Source: Phytoseiulus persimilis (lineage: Eukaryota > Arthropoda > Arachnida > Mesostigmata > Phytoseiidae). Taken from it: a stretch of DNA of 64,000 nucleotides. Below are positions 24,701-38,300 of this stretch, in pieces. Location: assembly GCA_037576195.1 (NCBI GenBank), contig CM075104.1, forward strand, positions 17,128,211 through 17,192,210, read 5' to 3'. A program made the position numbers and the translations under genes. The notes beneath the pieces were generated by a model that ran no database searches, was not told the DNA's origin, and saw nothing but the letters and a program-made list of their open reading frames with translations. Within the stretch, counting starts at the first letter, position 1. The number at the start of each line of letters is the position of its first letter.

Positions 24701-27700
24701 GAGGTAGATTGGTGGAAGCTTTCGGAGAAGCTTGAGTAACTGGGCAGACAGCTTTGCTTTATAGACGGCCTCAGCATTCTAGAAAACCCGAAGAGTGCGC
24801 AGTCGGCCCACTCTGGCCAAGGTGGAGACCTTGAGCAAATGACTCGGAGTGACGAGACACTACGAAACAACTGTCGCCCGGAGGGCGGACTTCAGGGCGC
24901 ACTGAAATCAGCGCAGTTTCATATTTTCGTTTCTCACCCGGTTCTTCCCTGCAATCCGTTTGCTCTGAGCGAGAAAATCTTTCTCTAGACTGGTCTCCCG
25001 TCAGGAAACGAATATCAGTTATGTCTGAGAGTTTTTCGCCCATCGGTTCCGACGGCTGATACTGTTTCTCGGAAGCTCGCGGACTCTAGCGGTTCTAACG
25101 CTCGCCCGTGATCGGTCGGCTTCGGTGCTAACTGGCCTCAAGATGCTGCTCCTATTCGGTCGGTCCAGACTCTCCGTTCGAAGCGATGTCGCGATTCTGC
25201 AGCGCGTTCCTGAGGATCTTTGCCGGATTCCAGCTAAGAAATGAATGAAGTCGTGCTCCGATGGCTGGTAATGCGCATTCTCCTGTCTTTCCTGTTACAC
25301 TTCCGCTGCAAAATCGACGTTGGCTCCCAATTTCCGTTTCCTGCCTACCATGGTACGGTGTGTCGGTTGGAGGCAGCGAGGGGTGGTCGCCGAAGACTTG
25401 GCTGGCTGGTTCAGAGGAGACAGAGAGAGCGAGAGCTGAAGGGGAGAGCGAGAGAGAGAGAAACAGTTTGCCGCTATGGACGGCATCAGCAGTCCCGTGG
25501 ATGCTCTTCAACTCACTCTTGGAGCGCACTCCGATTGGATCTCCCCGGGGCGATCAACGAGCCCGCTCGAATCCGCCGGATGACAATGCGTTTCCCGATC
25601 GCTTATTACAGAACGGATCCCCTCCCCAATTACCCAACTAAGAGTGTTGAACTATGCGTTAACTACGAAAATCGAATACATACGAGCCGAACGGGATCGT
25701 GGAAGAGCCGCTCGTCGGGAGGGGGCCTTCAGCGAACGTCAGTTACGCATATCGGTTCATCCATCTATTGTTTCGTCCTTACTCGCGGCAGCCGCTCCCA
25801 ACGCTGTTTTCCTCTGCTGTGCCCCTGTTCTCGGCTTTTGTCGCAGGTCCTTATTCTAGCTCGGGTCCAATTAGAAGACGACGACGTCGAAAACGGTGGC
25901 GACGACGGCGGCCTTCGGAGGTTATTTTGTCCAGTGACCATGAACCCGTAAGCTTTCGCTAGGCCGTCTCGTAATGCTGCCGACGAACCCCGTTGGCCTT
26001 TAGACGGTCAGGCCGGTCACTCTCTCGTGTGTGAGACTCCCCCTTCCTCCCAGCGGCTTCTCAGTCCCTCGGCCCTGACTCACGCTCACCAGCAGAACAA
26101 CGACGTCGGTCTAGTTCGTTGAGGGTGCGTGGGGGGCAACCACTGGCGGGCGGGCGACCAGACGGGATGGGTTGTCGACTACTTGGTCGAAGCCTCTAGA
26201 CGGGTTCAAGGTCTTCGAGGAGCGACCGACTGGGAGAGGGAAATAAGCAACTGGACAAAGCAGGGCTGCATAGAAAACAGAATATGGATAACGGCGTCCC
26301 TCGCTGGAAAATCGGCGACGGCGGCGGCACCCTCGAACAAAGCGGCTGCGTCCACCGGTCTTTTCAGCGGATACGCAGCGGTTGCGCTAGGAAAGATCAT
26401 CATTGTACGCTGTTGTATGATCGTCTCGGCTAGCTGGATGTGAGATATCGTTCTTACGGCTGCAGCAAACATCACTATTTTGAGCACGGACAAGAACATG
26501 GACATTAGCATCGTGGGCACAAGCTTGATGAGCCGCGGCTGCGGCACAAGGAAAACGCATCAAAGCGATATGATATCATATTATGGAGAAGTCGCTTGCC
26601 GATCGGCTTCAAGGAAGAGGAACATCCGTGCTTCGAGCCGACAGTTGAACTTCGTCCAGATGCCTCGGGTTAGCAACGTGCAGTGATCGGATACTTGGCG
26701 AAATTCGCGAGGCTACGCAAGGGTGGATGGATCTGGAACTCGACGAGCTTGCTCTTGCCACCGACATTCATTCCTTCATGTTCATGTACTTTATTCAGCT
26801 AACGTACGTGTGCCTGCATACCCGGTCGACGTCGACCTGGGAGCTGTTCACTACAGTAGCTGCTCGATGTAGGCGCTGTCGTCTGGTAGCGGCGCTCGTG
26901 CCCGGGCCTTTCGCTGCAACGGTGGGAACGCCAGACCGGGAACTAGGCGTTTAATAGAAGCTACCGAAGAATGCTGCTCGATGAATCAGTCGATGTGCCT
27001 GCTGGTCAGAAGCGAACGCGCGAGCAGGCCGGCTGAATCGCTGGTTGGCATCGAGAGTGAGCCACCATGAGTTCACTGTCCTAATGGGCCTTGAAGGCAA
27101 TCTCGAATCTCTGGCAGACAACTCGGCGACATTACTTGGAACTCGAGCGAGCTGTCGTAAGAGAGGAAGCTCACCACGCGGAGCGGCTCGGCTGTGGAAC
27201 ACCGGTAAAGCCCCTCCGGTTTCTGAGAGAGATCCGGAAAGCAAACGCTCGGGAAACAGCCGGAACAATTCGCTCGTAAAACCCTATGAAGACCGGGCGC
27301 CGGACGAGAACAGACTCACGGTCGCGGCGCTTGTCCTGCGGACAACTCTCGGCCCACGCGGAGTCACACCGGGTCTGTCCCGGCAATCGGACGTCAGCGC
27401 CGGACCTCGCCGCTACTGCAGAGTACGAGCGACGGCCTTGACTTTGTCTTCTGGCTCGCTCGAACTCGTGTTCTTGTTCTCCTCCTCCTCCTCCTTCTTC
27501 TTGGAAGGTTTTTACCTTCAGTTCTTGGCTGGCACGTTGGCTAGCAATATAGCTAGCTAGACCCGCTCAACGGCCAAGCAACCGGTCAGCCAGCTACACC
27601 GGCGGCCAACTAGCTCAAAGACTCACCTAGTCTGCTCTCGGGCTTCGAGACCTCCTGGCGACTCTACGCGGAAAACTCGATTGGATGACGTGCCGTGAAC

Positions 27701-30700
27701 TCATCGGCGGCGGCGGCCGAAACAACATCAGCAACTCATCGTTTCCGAGTCGACTCCCGAGCGAACTGGCAACGAGTCAGGTGGCCAGTTGCGACTGCAC
27801 TTGAAACGGCAGCGTGGGAAGAGCTCGAGTTTCGAGAACAAGTCGGAACTCAAAACGGTGTCATGACCGTAGAAGTCCAGGACCCGGAGCAGTGGATTCC
27901 CCGATATGGATTCATGAGATCGGGACCCGATACAGGCGTTGGCAAATCGGTCAAGATTGAGGGAGTGTTCGAGAAAGGCATAAGGATGCGATAACAGGCG
28001 CGCAGGAAGCCGCCTCGAACTCCTATCTACTCCTGAGCAAGGGCGCTGCTTGCATGAACTCTCGAGAATCCTCATTCGGCTCGTAGAGGCTCCTAATGAT
28101 GGATTTGTGTGCTGATGAAGGCGTCGAGTGTTTTTTGCTGGTGATCGTCTTCGCGATGCCCCCACGTTACGTTTCTTGATTCCTCCTCAGCTCTAAATAT
28201 AGCTCGTATCTCCGCCTACGTTGTTGCTGCTGTGGCGGCGGCGGTTGTAGTGTTCGCCGTCGTCGTGGAGGCAGAAGCTTTTGTTTCCATTCGCCTAATT
28301 CGCAGGCCGCTCAAGTTTCGATCCACCTAATAAATAAAAGTCTCCATGACGGAGTCGCCCGAACAAGCTCGACTCGATCGGCTGAGCTCCGCCGGGTATC
28401 GCCGCCTCGAATCAGGTTTGCAGATTATAAGAATTGCGTTCGAGCACTCGTGCTCGGTCTGTTCCGAGGAGGTAATCTCAAAAAACCTCCTGCGTTGGAA
28501 GCAACCAAATGTAAAAAACCAAACGTCGCTCGTGTGTTCGAAGTTATCGATGGTTTTGCCATGACCTGTGCACATTCGGAACTCCTCTTCCTCCAAGATG
28601 TTTGGAGCGAGATCGGGGCGAGCCTCATCAACGGCGAGCTGGAGAATGTAAAAACCGCCCGGTCCAGAGCTGAGCCTCTCTTTCTGATCTGATCCATTCG
28701 AGCGATTCGGAGTCGAAGATCTAGAGCCTCAGAAACGAAGATCAATGGAGGTGTTACATAAGACTCGAATGAAGAATTGAGTCTCAAGGCGGTCGGCGGA
28801 CCTCAAGACGTAGCAAAAACTCTTCTTGAGCATGAAGCTCTATTGGACGCACCTGCGAAGCCAGCTGCAAGCAACCAGAAGAGGACAAGAAGGGTTAGTT
28901 GAGGTTCAATCTCCTCGCAGCGGCGAAATCCACTCCGCCCGCCCTCCTGCCAGCCAGCCAGCTCGCCGTTCGGTCCGCCGAAGATGGTTGGCTGGACACA
29001 GCCAACCGGTGCCAGCTGGTATGCCAAACGATCGACCAGCGAACACCGAATGGAGGAACCGAAGAGCAAGTCGTGCAGGCCTGCGGGCCGGCCGGTCGGC
29101 CGGCAGACATGCATCGGGGGGTTCGCGTATGCTCCGCAAGATGTAACTTGTTTTTGCTTCGAACGGCTTTGGATCGTTCATTGTTACTAACAGCGCCGCG
29201 AGGGGTCTGAGCCGCCGATCTTCGGACTCCCTCTCGGCAGACATTCTTATGCAAGAGCATTATGATCACTCGTTTAATGAAACGTCCCGCGAACAAAACC
29301 CGAGTGGGCCCAAGCCTTCGGTAACTGAGCTCCTCAATGGCAGCGAGGAGAGCGATAACGACGACGACGACAACGGTTTGATCGCCCGAATGGCAACGTA
29401 CAATGACGCTTTCCGGAGTGCGCGGACGCAGTTCGGCGGCGGATTCGCATGCGCGGGCGCACGTGACGCTAATGAGCTCGAGGTTTCGATCACGTGCGGT
29501 ACGGGGTGCGAACGAGCTGGCCAACCGCTCGGATCACTCCGACCCTCGTTGTGGAGTTTGTTGTTGTTTCTGTATTGTACCGTTGCCGGTGCCTCTTGGG
29601 GCTTTTTCTGTCGGCCGGGCTACCTGCCTTTCTGGCTGATCGTTCTTTAGACGCACCTGTTCCACGTTGTCACGTTGCTCGCCGGCCGGAGCGCCCCCCG
29701 GCTTCAGTCACTTTCTCCGCTTCCGTGCCGTCGTCGTCGACGTCGTGTCTTTCCTGTCTGTATAGGGCTACGGTGGGGCCCCTGAGGAATGCACAGATGG
29801 GCAGACGAGCGACGCTTTACGTTAAGTCTCCCCTCGTCGCCTTTCGTTAACGGAACCTTATCTGGCAGAAGCCAGCAGCAGAAGAAGAAGAGAAAAGACA
29901 CAAAAGGGAGAGTCCGCAACGACTGCCTCGCAACCTACGCAGTCCACGTTTGGTCCGACTCCAAGAAGCTCATCGCGGCATTTTCTCGGAGGAGGATGGC
30001 TCCCCTGAACATCGCGTTCTATCAAGAGCTCAGCGAATTTCAGGGAGACGGGCGAAAGTATTGATCGCCGGAAGCTGTTGGCGAGGAACGCGCACCCCCT
30101 CCCCTCCCTCCCTCCAAGCAGCGTCTCCTCCCGCACAGGTTTGCTCCTCGGCAGAGCAAAGCGTTATTTCTGAGAGTCGGAGTGACCTGGGCATGACAAC
30201 GCTGGAAAGAGATCACTGGGTCAGAGCTCGGTCGGTCCGCTCCTCCGCGATAGGTTCGGAAAACTATTCTTAACCGTGGTTTCCATTCCACTTGCGTTTA
30301 CTCTTCGATGCTTTTTATTCGTACGCCGTTTCCGCTGTGCATCGGAGCTGCTCGCGGCGATGCGCTTTCATGTGTTGCCAGAGACGAGTCACGACTTCGA
30401 AGAGGGTGCCATGCCCGCAGACGGCCGGCACGATTTCCCTCCAGGAAGGATGTCGGAACTCAGGTCGAACCGAGCTCCTGGCGACTTGCACCGAAGCGCG
30501 CCGCCGAGTCTTCGGGACTTCTGCCTCGGGATCGATCGATCGCGAAATCGATCCTCGCCGAAATTCGCGCTCCGTCCCTCTGAAACCGTACTCGGCGTGA
30601 ACGTATTCCGGACGGTTGGGTTCACGAACAACGCGAGCGCGGGGTCGATAGTGCCCCACTGACATGAGCGATCGATGACCCGCGGCTCGGTCGTCCGCCC

Positions 30701-33348
30701 CAGGGAACGAGACGAGACGCGAAGAGTCTCCGCTCGCTGCGCCCTCCTCGAACGCGTTTTTCCTCCTCGTTCCAGAGACCCACCGGAACTACCTCCGGTT
30801 GGTGTCTCGAGTTTTTCGTCGGCAATGATTATTCTACCCTAGCGGATAGATAGGTCGGTCCGACAAAGCGACGATGATTCCAGTTGCGTAACCTATTCCT
30901 CTCGAGAAGAACATCGGGTGGAACGGCAGGACCACAAAAAATACGACGGCGTCGACGACGACGATGAGAAGTAGTAAGCCGAGACCGAGTTTTGCCGAAA
31001 GGGAGCTGAGACACTGCTGACCTAGAGAGCTTGTTGATGCATCCGGCCGTGTAAATTCACGGTTGAATCGAGACCTGTCGACGAGCGGAAAACTGTAACA
31101 CTTCAGCTCCTCCCGTGCCACGGGATGCGGCATGACGCGATCTCGTCGTTCTGCACGGATCTCGCCCAAACAACAGCCACGCAAATACGCGACGTTAAAG
31201 GCTTCTTGAAAGGGGAAAGATCTGCCGCCGCGGCTTGGTATCTCTCAATGCCGGCGGACTCCAACATCTACATTCGCTGGCCCTTCGACCGTAGTCCGCA
31301 TGGTTCATGGGTCTCCGCATGCGCGCGGAGTCTTTCTTCCAACCTGGGTCTAGTTCAAGGCGATTGAAAACCGTGAGCCGCGGATGACTTTGTCGACACG
31401 GGTTCCGAACGTTCCTGTTGTTATTTATAAACAGATCGCGGCCCGACGCTCATTGAAAACCGCACCTGACTCGGCGTCATCTGTTTGAGTCGAAACACAT
31501 GCTAAACGACTCTCACTCGATTCGACTCTCGAAGAGAAAATGCCAAAGATATCAGCCAACGAGGCGAGCTCGAGTAAAAAGTACCACCTTAGCGACAATG
31601 ATCGAAAAATAGAATGGATCCTCGTAATGCTGGTTGTGACGGCTCGTATCGGAGTCAGTAGAAGGACCGAGCTGTAACGGAAACTCATAAAAAGCTCAGA
31701 AGGACAAAAAGCACGCCGTCAATAATTGCTTGAAGATCCTCCGGAACTCCGCAGCCAGTGCAGAACTGGGTCAGGTTCACATTCACGTTTCGGTTTCGCT
31801 CACAATCGTCGGAAAGAATGGGTCTACGAGAACAGGACAAAAAACCAAATCTATTTCAATGTCTCATCGGGAACCTTGAAAAATGTTTTTTGCTTAACTT
31901 TGCTTGTCTACCTCCCGGTCTCTCCCGGGTCGAGGGAGAAGTGTGGCTACAGTTTTGGGAAAACTGGCCGTTTACGAAACGAGTACCGGAATGCTTTGAC
32001 GATTCCAGTCGACGATTCCGATCGACTGCTGGCGAAGATGCGGAGCAGAACCAACAGACTCATTTCGAAACAAACTCAATCCGAAATTTCCCTCTTTCCA
32101 GGTGAGTACTTCTCGACAAGTGCGCAGCCTCGAAGAACCCTCGCTAACATTTGCTTCGTAGTTCGGGGCGACTTCAACGAAACGCCGGAACGAGCTGCCG
32201 CTCGCCCGGTGATTTTTGAAGATCGGCATCAATGCAAGAAGGAGAAGAACGTCGTCACGCACCTCACTCGCGTTCGGTTGCCAAGTTTGTTTAGCGACTG
32301 AATCAGGATTTGGTCTGAGCGGTGGCGGCGCCTGCTTCTGGCATCAGAGGTGCGCGTTCCGACGGCGGGCGGTTCTGTAGTTGTGATGCCGGAGCAAAAT
32401 CACAATGTCCGCACCGAACGAAATCCTCTGCCGCCGCTGGTGTCTTGTATCATCCTTGAAGGGTCAGTCACTTCTCGGTGACGTCGCCGGCGGCCGCCGC
32501 TGCGGCCCTGACAGCGTGCGCATGCCCGATCCGGCGCCCACGGCATTCAGAACAGAAAGCGGCGCACAGACTTTGCACTTCCTCCTATTGGGGAAACGAA
32601 TCCGCCGCGGCCGCCACCATCATTGTCGTTGTTGAAGTCGTCGTTGCTGCTCTGGTCGGTGCTGGAGCTGCGACGGCCTAGCAGTGGAATTACGTTTTAA
32701 CTCCTTCTGACGAGCGAGCATTGAACTTTCGTGATGAAGCGCTCCGCAAACAGAAGAAACGTTCGATTCTGAAGAGCTCCGGAAATGACCCGAAAGAACG
32801 CTCACATCGCGACCGCGGAGCGGAATCACTCCTGAAGTCGTCGAGTTCGGGAATGAATCAATCGCGGATCCCGATGAAAATTTTCGTTGGTCGATAAAAC
32901 ATTGTCACTCTCGGTCAGCCATTGATATCTTGAAACGGGTGTATTATTTGCCGCAGGAAGCGGTCACGAGTCCGAGCAGTGTCTAAAACCAGAGCTTTGT
33001 GAGCCGGAGCAGTTCACGTTGGAGAGCTCTTTGGTCACGTTGGACTAAGATGGTTTCGCACGTGACTCACCTCAACGTCCGTGGGCTGTCCCTTCAAGAC
33101 GTCATCGCGGCACGTTTGGCTCCTCCTCGCTCGAGCGCACGGCTACACTCGCGTGACGAACGCCTCAGCTTCTTGTTCTCCATCTATCCCACTCTGAGAG
33201 GATCGATTGGAAGCCTTCTCAAATCAGTCTCTACCGCATCAGCCAGTCGCAAGTCCACTTGTCGTAGGTGTGATGGGCCGGGAGCCGATTTGCTTTTCCA
33301 TTCATCACTCAAGCGCTGAATGATCCGCTCTCCGTCGACCAGTCAATC

Positions 33349-33409
33349 ACAGGCGATAGATAAGGGGATCCTCGACTGAAAATTTCAAGCGCGTTGATCT
33401 ATCGCCTGT
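33349..33409. repeat. Perfect 13-bp inverted repeat, 35-nt spacer
   Basis: ACAGGCGATAGAT at 33349-33361 is the exact reverse complement of ATCTATCGCCTGT at 33397-33409. The arms could form a stem-loop in either strand's RNA, or be the ends of a very small insertion. The spacer contains no coding sequence. Confidence 0.7.
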
Positions 33410-35109
33410 ATCCAAGTTCAGAATCTGCACACTCGTCAATTCAAGCTCTTTCCTCCGAGCGGTTGGCTAACCTGCGCTGGATTGTTTGAAACCACCGCAG
33501 AATTGAGCGACGTCGCTGGGATTCGATGATGGGGACGCGATTGTTAGTTTCGCCGGAGTTCTCTGCGTCTCCTGCGAACCGCTTTTGAGATTGCGCTTGT
33601 TATAATCGTATGAATGGTCTCGAACGGGAAATTCGAGCACCGGCTGCTTGCTCGACTATTTCTCAGAAGGTCGCAACAGTTGATTCGTCCAACTGACCGC
33701 GAGTCCAACAGCTCGGTCATAAAACCGGAAGTTCGAAAGAGAGATGAATCGTCATCCACAATTTCGGATGTTCTGTCTCATCCTCCATATCCGGCCCGTA
33801 TTCCCGCCCCAGCACGTCAGGTGAGAGCTTGGAATAGGTTTCAAGGGCATCGGTGTCGGGGCTCTTGAACCCTACTTGATGACTCGTTAAGGGAAGCTGC
33901 TCTTGCCGAGTTGCCTTCGGTCGCTTACCTGCCCGCCTCTCTGTCTGTTGAGCGGGCAGCGTTCGTCGCGCGCGTCGCTGACCCAGAAAAACAGCAACGC
34001 TTCTGGATAGCAGTCTAACGAGCAGCGACTTTATGGTGAAGCTGCCGAGGACGCGACTACGCGCCGGATTCGTTGGTCGGTTGCCTACATCCTTCGCTGA
34101 ATGTGAGGATCGAAGCGGGGGGAGAACAATCGAATCATGTCTCAGATGCCACGGCAGAAATACTCATTTCGGAAACAACGGACCGCCGCCATAAGGCGAT
34201 TCAGCCGAACGGCTAGGCCACTCAATTGCTCGGATCGCTCCCGGTATCGTTCTCCCGGAGTCTGCGAGTTCCCCGACGCCGCCTTCCCGCAAACCAACTG
34301 TCCAATAGAGGTAAAAACTCCATTGGGTCCAAACTAGTCCCGGTATTCTGCATTCCCGGAACCTCGCAGAAAACTCTCTAGAAACCCGAAGTCGATCGAT
34401 TCCACCACGCAGAGCCGCTCGCGCGGATGGGACCCCAACGCCAAACCGACGGCGTCGGTGGCAACGAACGTCGGAAAGGCCACGCCAGTGTGTCAGTCAG
34501 TAAGGCAGTCAGTCAAGCCGGCGGGCAGACGGGCGTCGGCCGGGCAAGTCGCTATTTTCGTGAACATGATTCCAGCCGAATCGATGTCTCGATCGAATTT
34601 CCAGTTCGCAGAGGAAGTGTGGCGTCTACAAGGCGCCGCCGGCGGCAGGCGACCAGCGGCGGAGCCGGAGGAGGACGTCGTCGTCGAAGTCACCGAATAT
34701 CTTCCTGTAAAGCGAGCGTTCCCATTCAGAATGGAGGCATGGAAGTCGAGATTTAACCACGAGGAGAGACAAGATGCGAACAGCTTATCGCTCCTCTGCC
34801 CTCGCTGGACCTATCTGAAATCCGAACGGCGAAATTTGAGTGCGGTTTCTCCGTTTCGACATCGAGGAAACGTCCCGTTGCCGGGATCCTCCGACTCTGG
34901 TAATCCAAACCGGAATCCGCCGCGTCGCAGGCGAGCTTCACCTACGCGGACGGCTTTGCAAGCATCCCGGGAGCCTTTGGCGGGCTCATGGCGTCTTCAA
35001 CGCGTGATCCCCGCGGAAGTCGGGGGTTCTGCCGCCGAGATCGTCACCGGTCGCGGTTGCCATCGTCCGTGATCTGAGTTTCTGTTGCTGCGGGCCGAAA
35101 TTCCCGCAG

Positions 35110-35355
35110 TCAGTCGCCCAGGCCGCCCTCCGGTACCATGACCGCCACCGCCGCGAAGTTTCGGCGGCTTAGCGGTTCCGGTGGCTTTATTCGCGGCGAC
35201 TTGAAAAATCCGTCATTGCGTAGCTCTTTTTGGATCGTTCGCCATGACATCACTCGCGAAATCGCCGCGGTTTCGGGCAGAATGTTGCTTACGCAGCCGC
35301 ACTGACAGACGAACATCTTACGAGGGCGATCCTTTCGGTTATTTTTTTTTGACAA
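35110..35355 (-). pseudogene. Possible transposase helix-turn-helix fragment
   Basis: The - strand frame contains a stretch around SWRTIQKELRNDGFF followed by KPPEPLSRRN. Its layout resembles the second helix-turn-helix of Tc1/mariner-type transposases (R-T-x-x-x-x-L, then G, then K-P and L-S-x-R-N). The frame has no ATG start, ends within 40 residues of this motif, and shows no DDE/D catalytic part or terminal repeats. If real, it is a decayed fragment. Chance similarity is quite possible. Confidence 0.22.
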
Positions 35356-38300
35356 TAGCAGCGGTGCGGCTAACTAGAGTGATATCTGAGCTCAGCATCG
35401 AATGTAAATAATATCGGATGTCTCTCGGCCGTTCCGGCGATGGTGCAACATCCACCGAACTGATCAACGAACATCACACGAATTCCACGGCGGTCAGAGC
35501 AGCAATCAAACAGGCCAGATACAATCGAAGAAGAGTCCGTTGGGCCTTCTGGCAAAATGAGGTCGCTCAGAGTTTTTGGATCGAACGAACAAACGAACGC
35601 ACCTGACGCACTCGGGGCTCTTTTTTCTCTGGCACTCTCTCCGCTTGTCTTTGGAGTTTCTGAGCTTCAGCTGGCTGTCGTTCGTTCGCTCGCTCGCTCC
35701 CTATCGGCGTTGAGACTAGGTCGTTTCGTTAGCTCGCGTGGAGGTCGCGTGGATGGAGGATCCAGTTGGCGAGCGGCCTTCGAATCTCCTTGGAACGAAG
35801 ATCTCTGTCACCGGCCGGCGCAGGTGAAGCCTCCCGCTAGTTGAAGGCTACGGCTCGAGCGAGTGCGCGCGCGCGACCGAGCGAACTCCTCGATGAACCG
35901 TTAGTCCACGTCTGGGTGCACCTTGTTTCATCTCTAACGAATTCAAATACGGTCTCCAGTCCCGCACGACCTCGGGCGCGCTCTCCAATCAGCCTTTCCA
36001 TCATCCGATTTGCAATCGTTGTGAGGTTGCCACGCCAGTCTAATCGTGACCGCACTCTCAGGACCGGAGCTCTCATCGAGGGCTGGAACGCTCGCGATCA
36101 TCGGCTCGGTGAGATACCGAAGTGTGTCTTTCCGAAAATTGTTCAGAGTATCCATAGCCATCATTGTTCCGGCAGCGGACAACGAGCGCGTGGCGCACCG
36201 AAAATTCCAGCCAGGCGAACCAGCAAGAGTTTCCTCAGGAGCTTTCGCAATCAATTAATCTCCTAAATGCGTGTGGAATCGCCAACCCATTCTCGTCCGG
36301 TTCGGCAGGAGTGCCGATCCCGGAGTTGGACACCGAGCCGGGTCTGGAATAGGCACCGTTCGGAGTCTCACTCAATCGAGTCGAAAGTCCTAAAGGCATC
36401 TCCGTGCTGACGTGAGCCCGGGCGGGTGAGGAAGTCCGAGGAGTCGCGACTTTGAGTACACTGCGTGCCCCCGAGTCCGCGGTGAACGACTCTGCCGTGG
36501 ATCGTGCACCCCCTCCCTCGCCGATAAATACTCTTTCGATGAATGGATGGATGGATGGCACAGAAGCTGGGTCAGCAGACTGAGTGAATGAACGAAGGAT
36601 CGAACGAACGAAAGAGCGAACGAACGAACACCTTGCTACCCTCCCCTGCGAGAGCTGCTGAACATTCACTCGTTCGGCTACCAGCTGTAGTGAAAGTAGT
36701 CCAGATGATCGAATGATCTAACTGTACCTCAACTCTTAACGACCTGCAGCTGGAGCAGGCACAAAGTTCAGCAGGCACGCGAACTCGTCCTTGGCTTGCG
36801 TGGGGACGTTCGGTTGGTTCGATCGCTCGTTGGTCGCGCTACGACATACTTCGGGCGGCTGGACCCCGCGCCGAATTCCAACTCCTGCTGCCGAGTCCGA
36901 GTTGAGTTTGGAATCCGGTTCGGAATGGAAAGCTCCTCCCATTTGTTCTAAGCAGCTAATCTGGAGCTGACTCGGCGCCTCCAGCTCAGATGGCGGCTGA
37001 GCACGGCTCGAACAAAAGAGTCAGATCGGCGCGGGGGACGATGAATCGGGATGACCGGGTTTTGGAGTACGTCTACTGAGGTCTGTCCGGTCACCCAGTT
37101 GATTGGCGCGCTTGATCGTTCGCTGGTTGGCTGGCCAGCTAGCTAGCGGGTTCTTGAGCCTCCCATCCCCCAGCTGTGCGTCCCTCACTGTAATTGAGAC
37201 AGACCACCACCACTGCTGCCGCTGCCGTTGGAGTAATTCCACTCCTCCGCAGAGAAGAACAAGAGACGCTGAAACCGAACTTGACGGGTTCCGACAGTGG
37301 TTTGGTACGCGCGGCGCTGAGCCGATTCATTCGTCTGAAAGTTTCTCTTGTACATCTTGCGAAGTACTCGAGCTCGGTCGTGGCTTCGGATCTTCGACTA
37401 GCTGGCGGACTTGAACCCTACAGGGAAGTGGTAGGAGGAGGAGGAGGCTCGTTCCGTTGAGACTCGTAGACAGGAAACGGCATACGCGTGTCGGTTTGTG
37501 GGCTGCTCTCGGCCAGCATCCGTCCCACTGAACTACAGAGCAGCTAAAAAAAAGTTCAGAAAACGCGAGCAGGGATTCCGCCCTGAGTTTTTACCCCAAA
37601 CTCCCTCGCAACCTTGAGAAGCATTGAGCTCAAAGGGGTACTCCCACAGTCCTGGCGGGTGTCGGGCCCGTGAGCACTTCAACTGCCTCAGTAGCTTCTC
37701 GTCGAGCGTTCCCGCTCCCGAGACTTCTCTCGGATCCCGAGTTCGGCCTCCATGTGAGATCCAGTTCGAATCGAAATTCGATCCTATGCTCGGTCAGCGC
37801 GAGAGTTCCAGAGAACAGGGAGCCGTAGATGGAGCCGCTTGACGGAGTTTTCCTCGGTGAATGATTCATTCGGCTTCGACTTTCCTCTCCGTATTTCGCA
37901 TGAGTCAGTGAAGTCACAGGAAAAAAATGAGGAAGTGCGCTGTCGCGCCAGCGATGAATCTCGTGATCGAACGCGCTTTCCGAGACTTCCGGGGAAACGC
38001 GGAAAGACTCATAACAGCGTTTTTCATCCAATCGCGCCCGTGAACTCGGCGGCGTCGTTCTCCGAGGGACTCGTTCCTCCCGAGCTCGAGCACGGCTCGA
38101 GGCACATCAGAGCGAACGAGCGGGCGGCAGGCAGGCAGGCGGGTGGGCTGGCATGCTCGCTCGCTCGCTCGCGGCAGACCTTGATCCACTCGAGGACTTT
38201 TCGGGGTTTTCACCAGTTTTGGAGGAAATTGAGGGTGTTTTAATTGTGATTCGGCTCCCCCTATAGCCGAGCTCTGTTTCCGAGAGCAAAAAAGGGTTTC

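Larger units (their letters stand above)
17151..35109. other. Intron block without recognisable genes
   Basis: No domain, RNA gene or complete mobile element is recognised. Visible items are a (CAAA)4 tract at 18760-18775, a GT tract at about 20746-20760, purine-rich GAGA-like sequence at 25420-25465, tetranucleotide islands near 24080-24140, 27535-27620, 28948-29106 and 34490-34540, and the 13-bp inverted repeat at 33349-33409. An ATG-initiated frame at 29249-29650 (133 codons) has a short Asp-rich stretch but no family resemblance. Confidence 0.55.

Noticed and set aside
25241-25951. 236-codon + strand frame
   Set aside because: It crosses a GAGA-rich low-complexity stretch and has no recognisable motif; overlapping frames are equally open.
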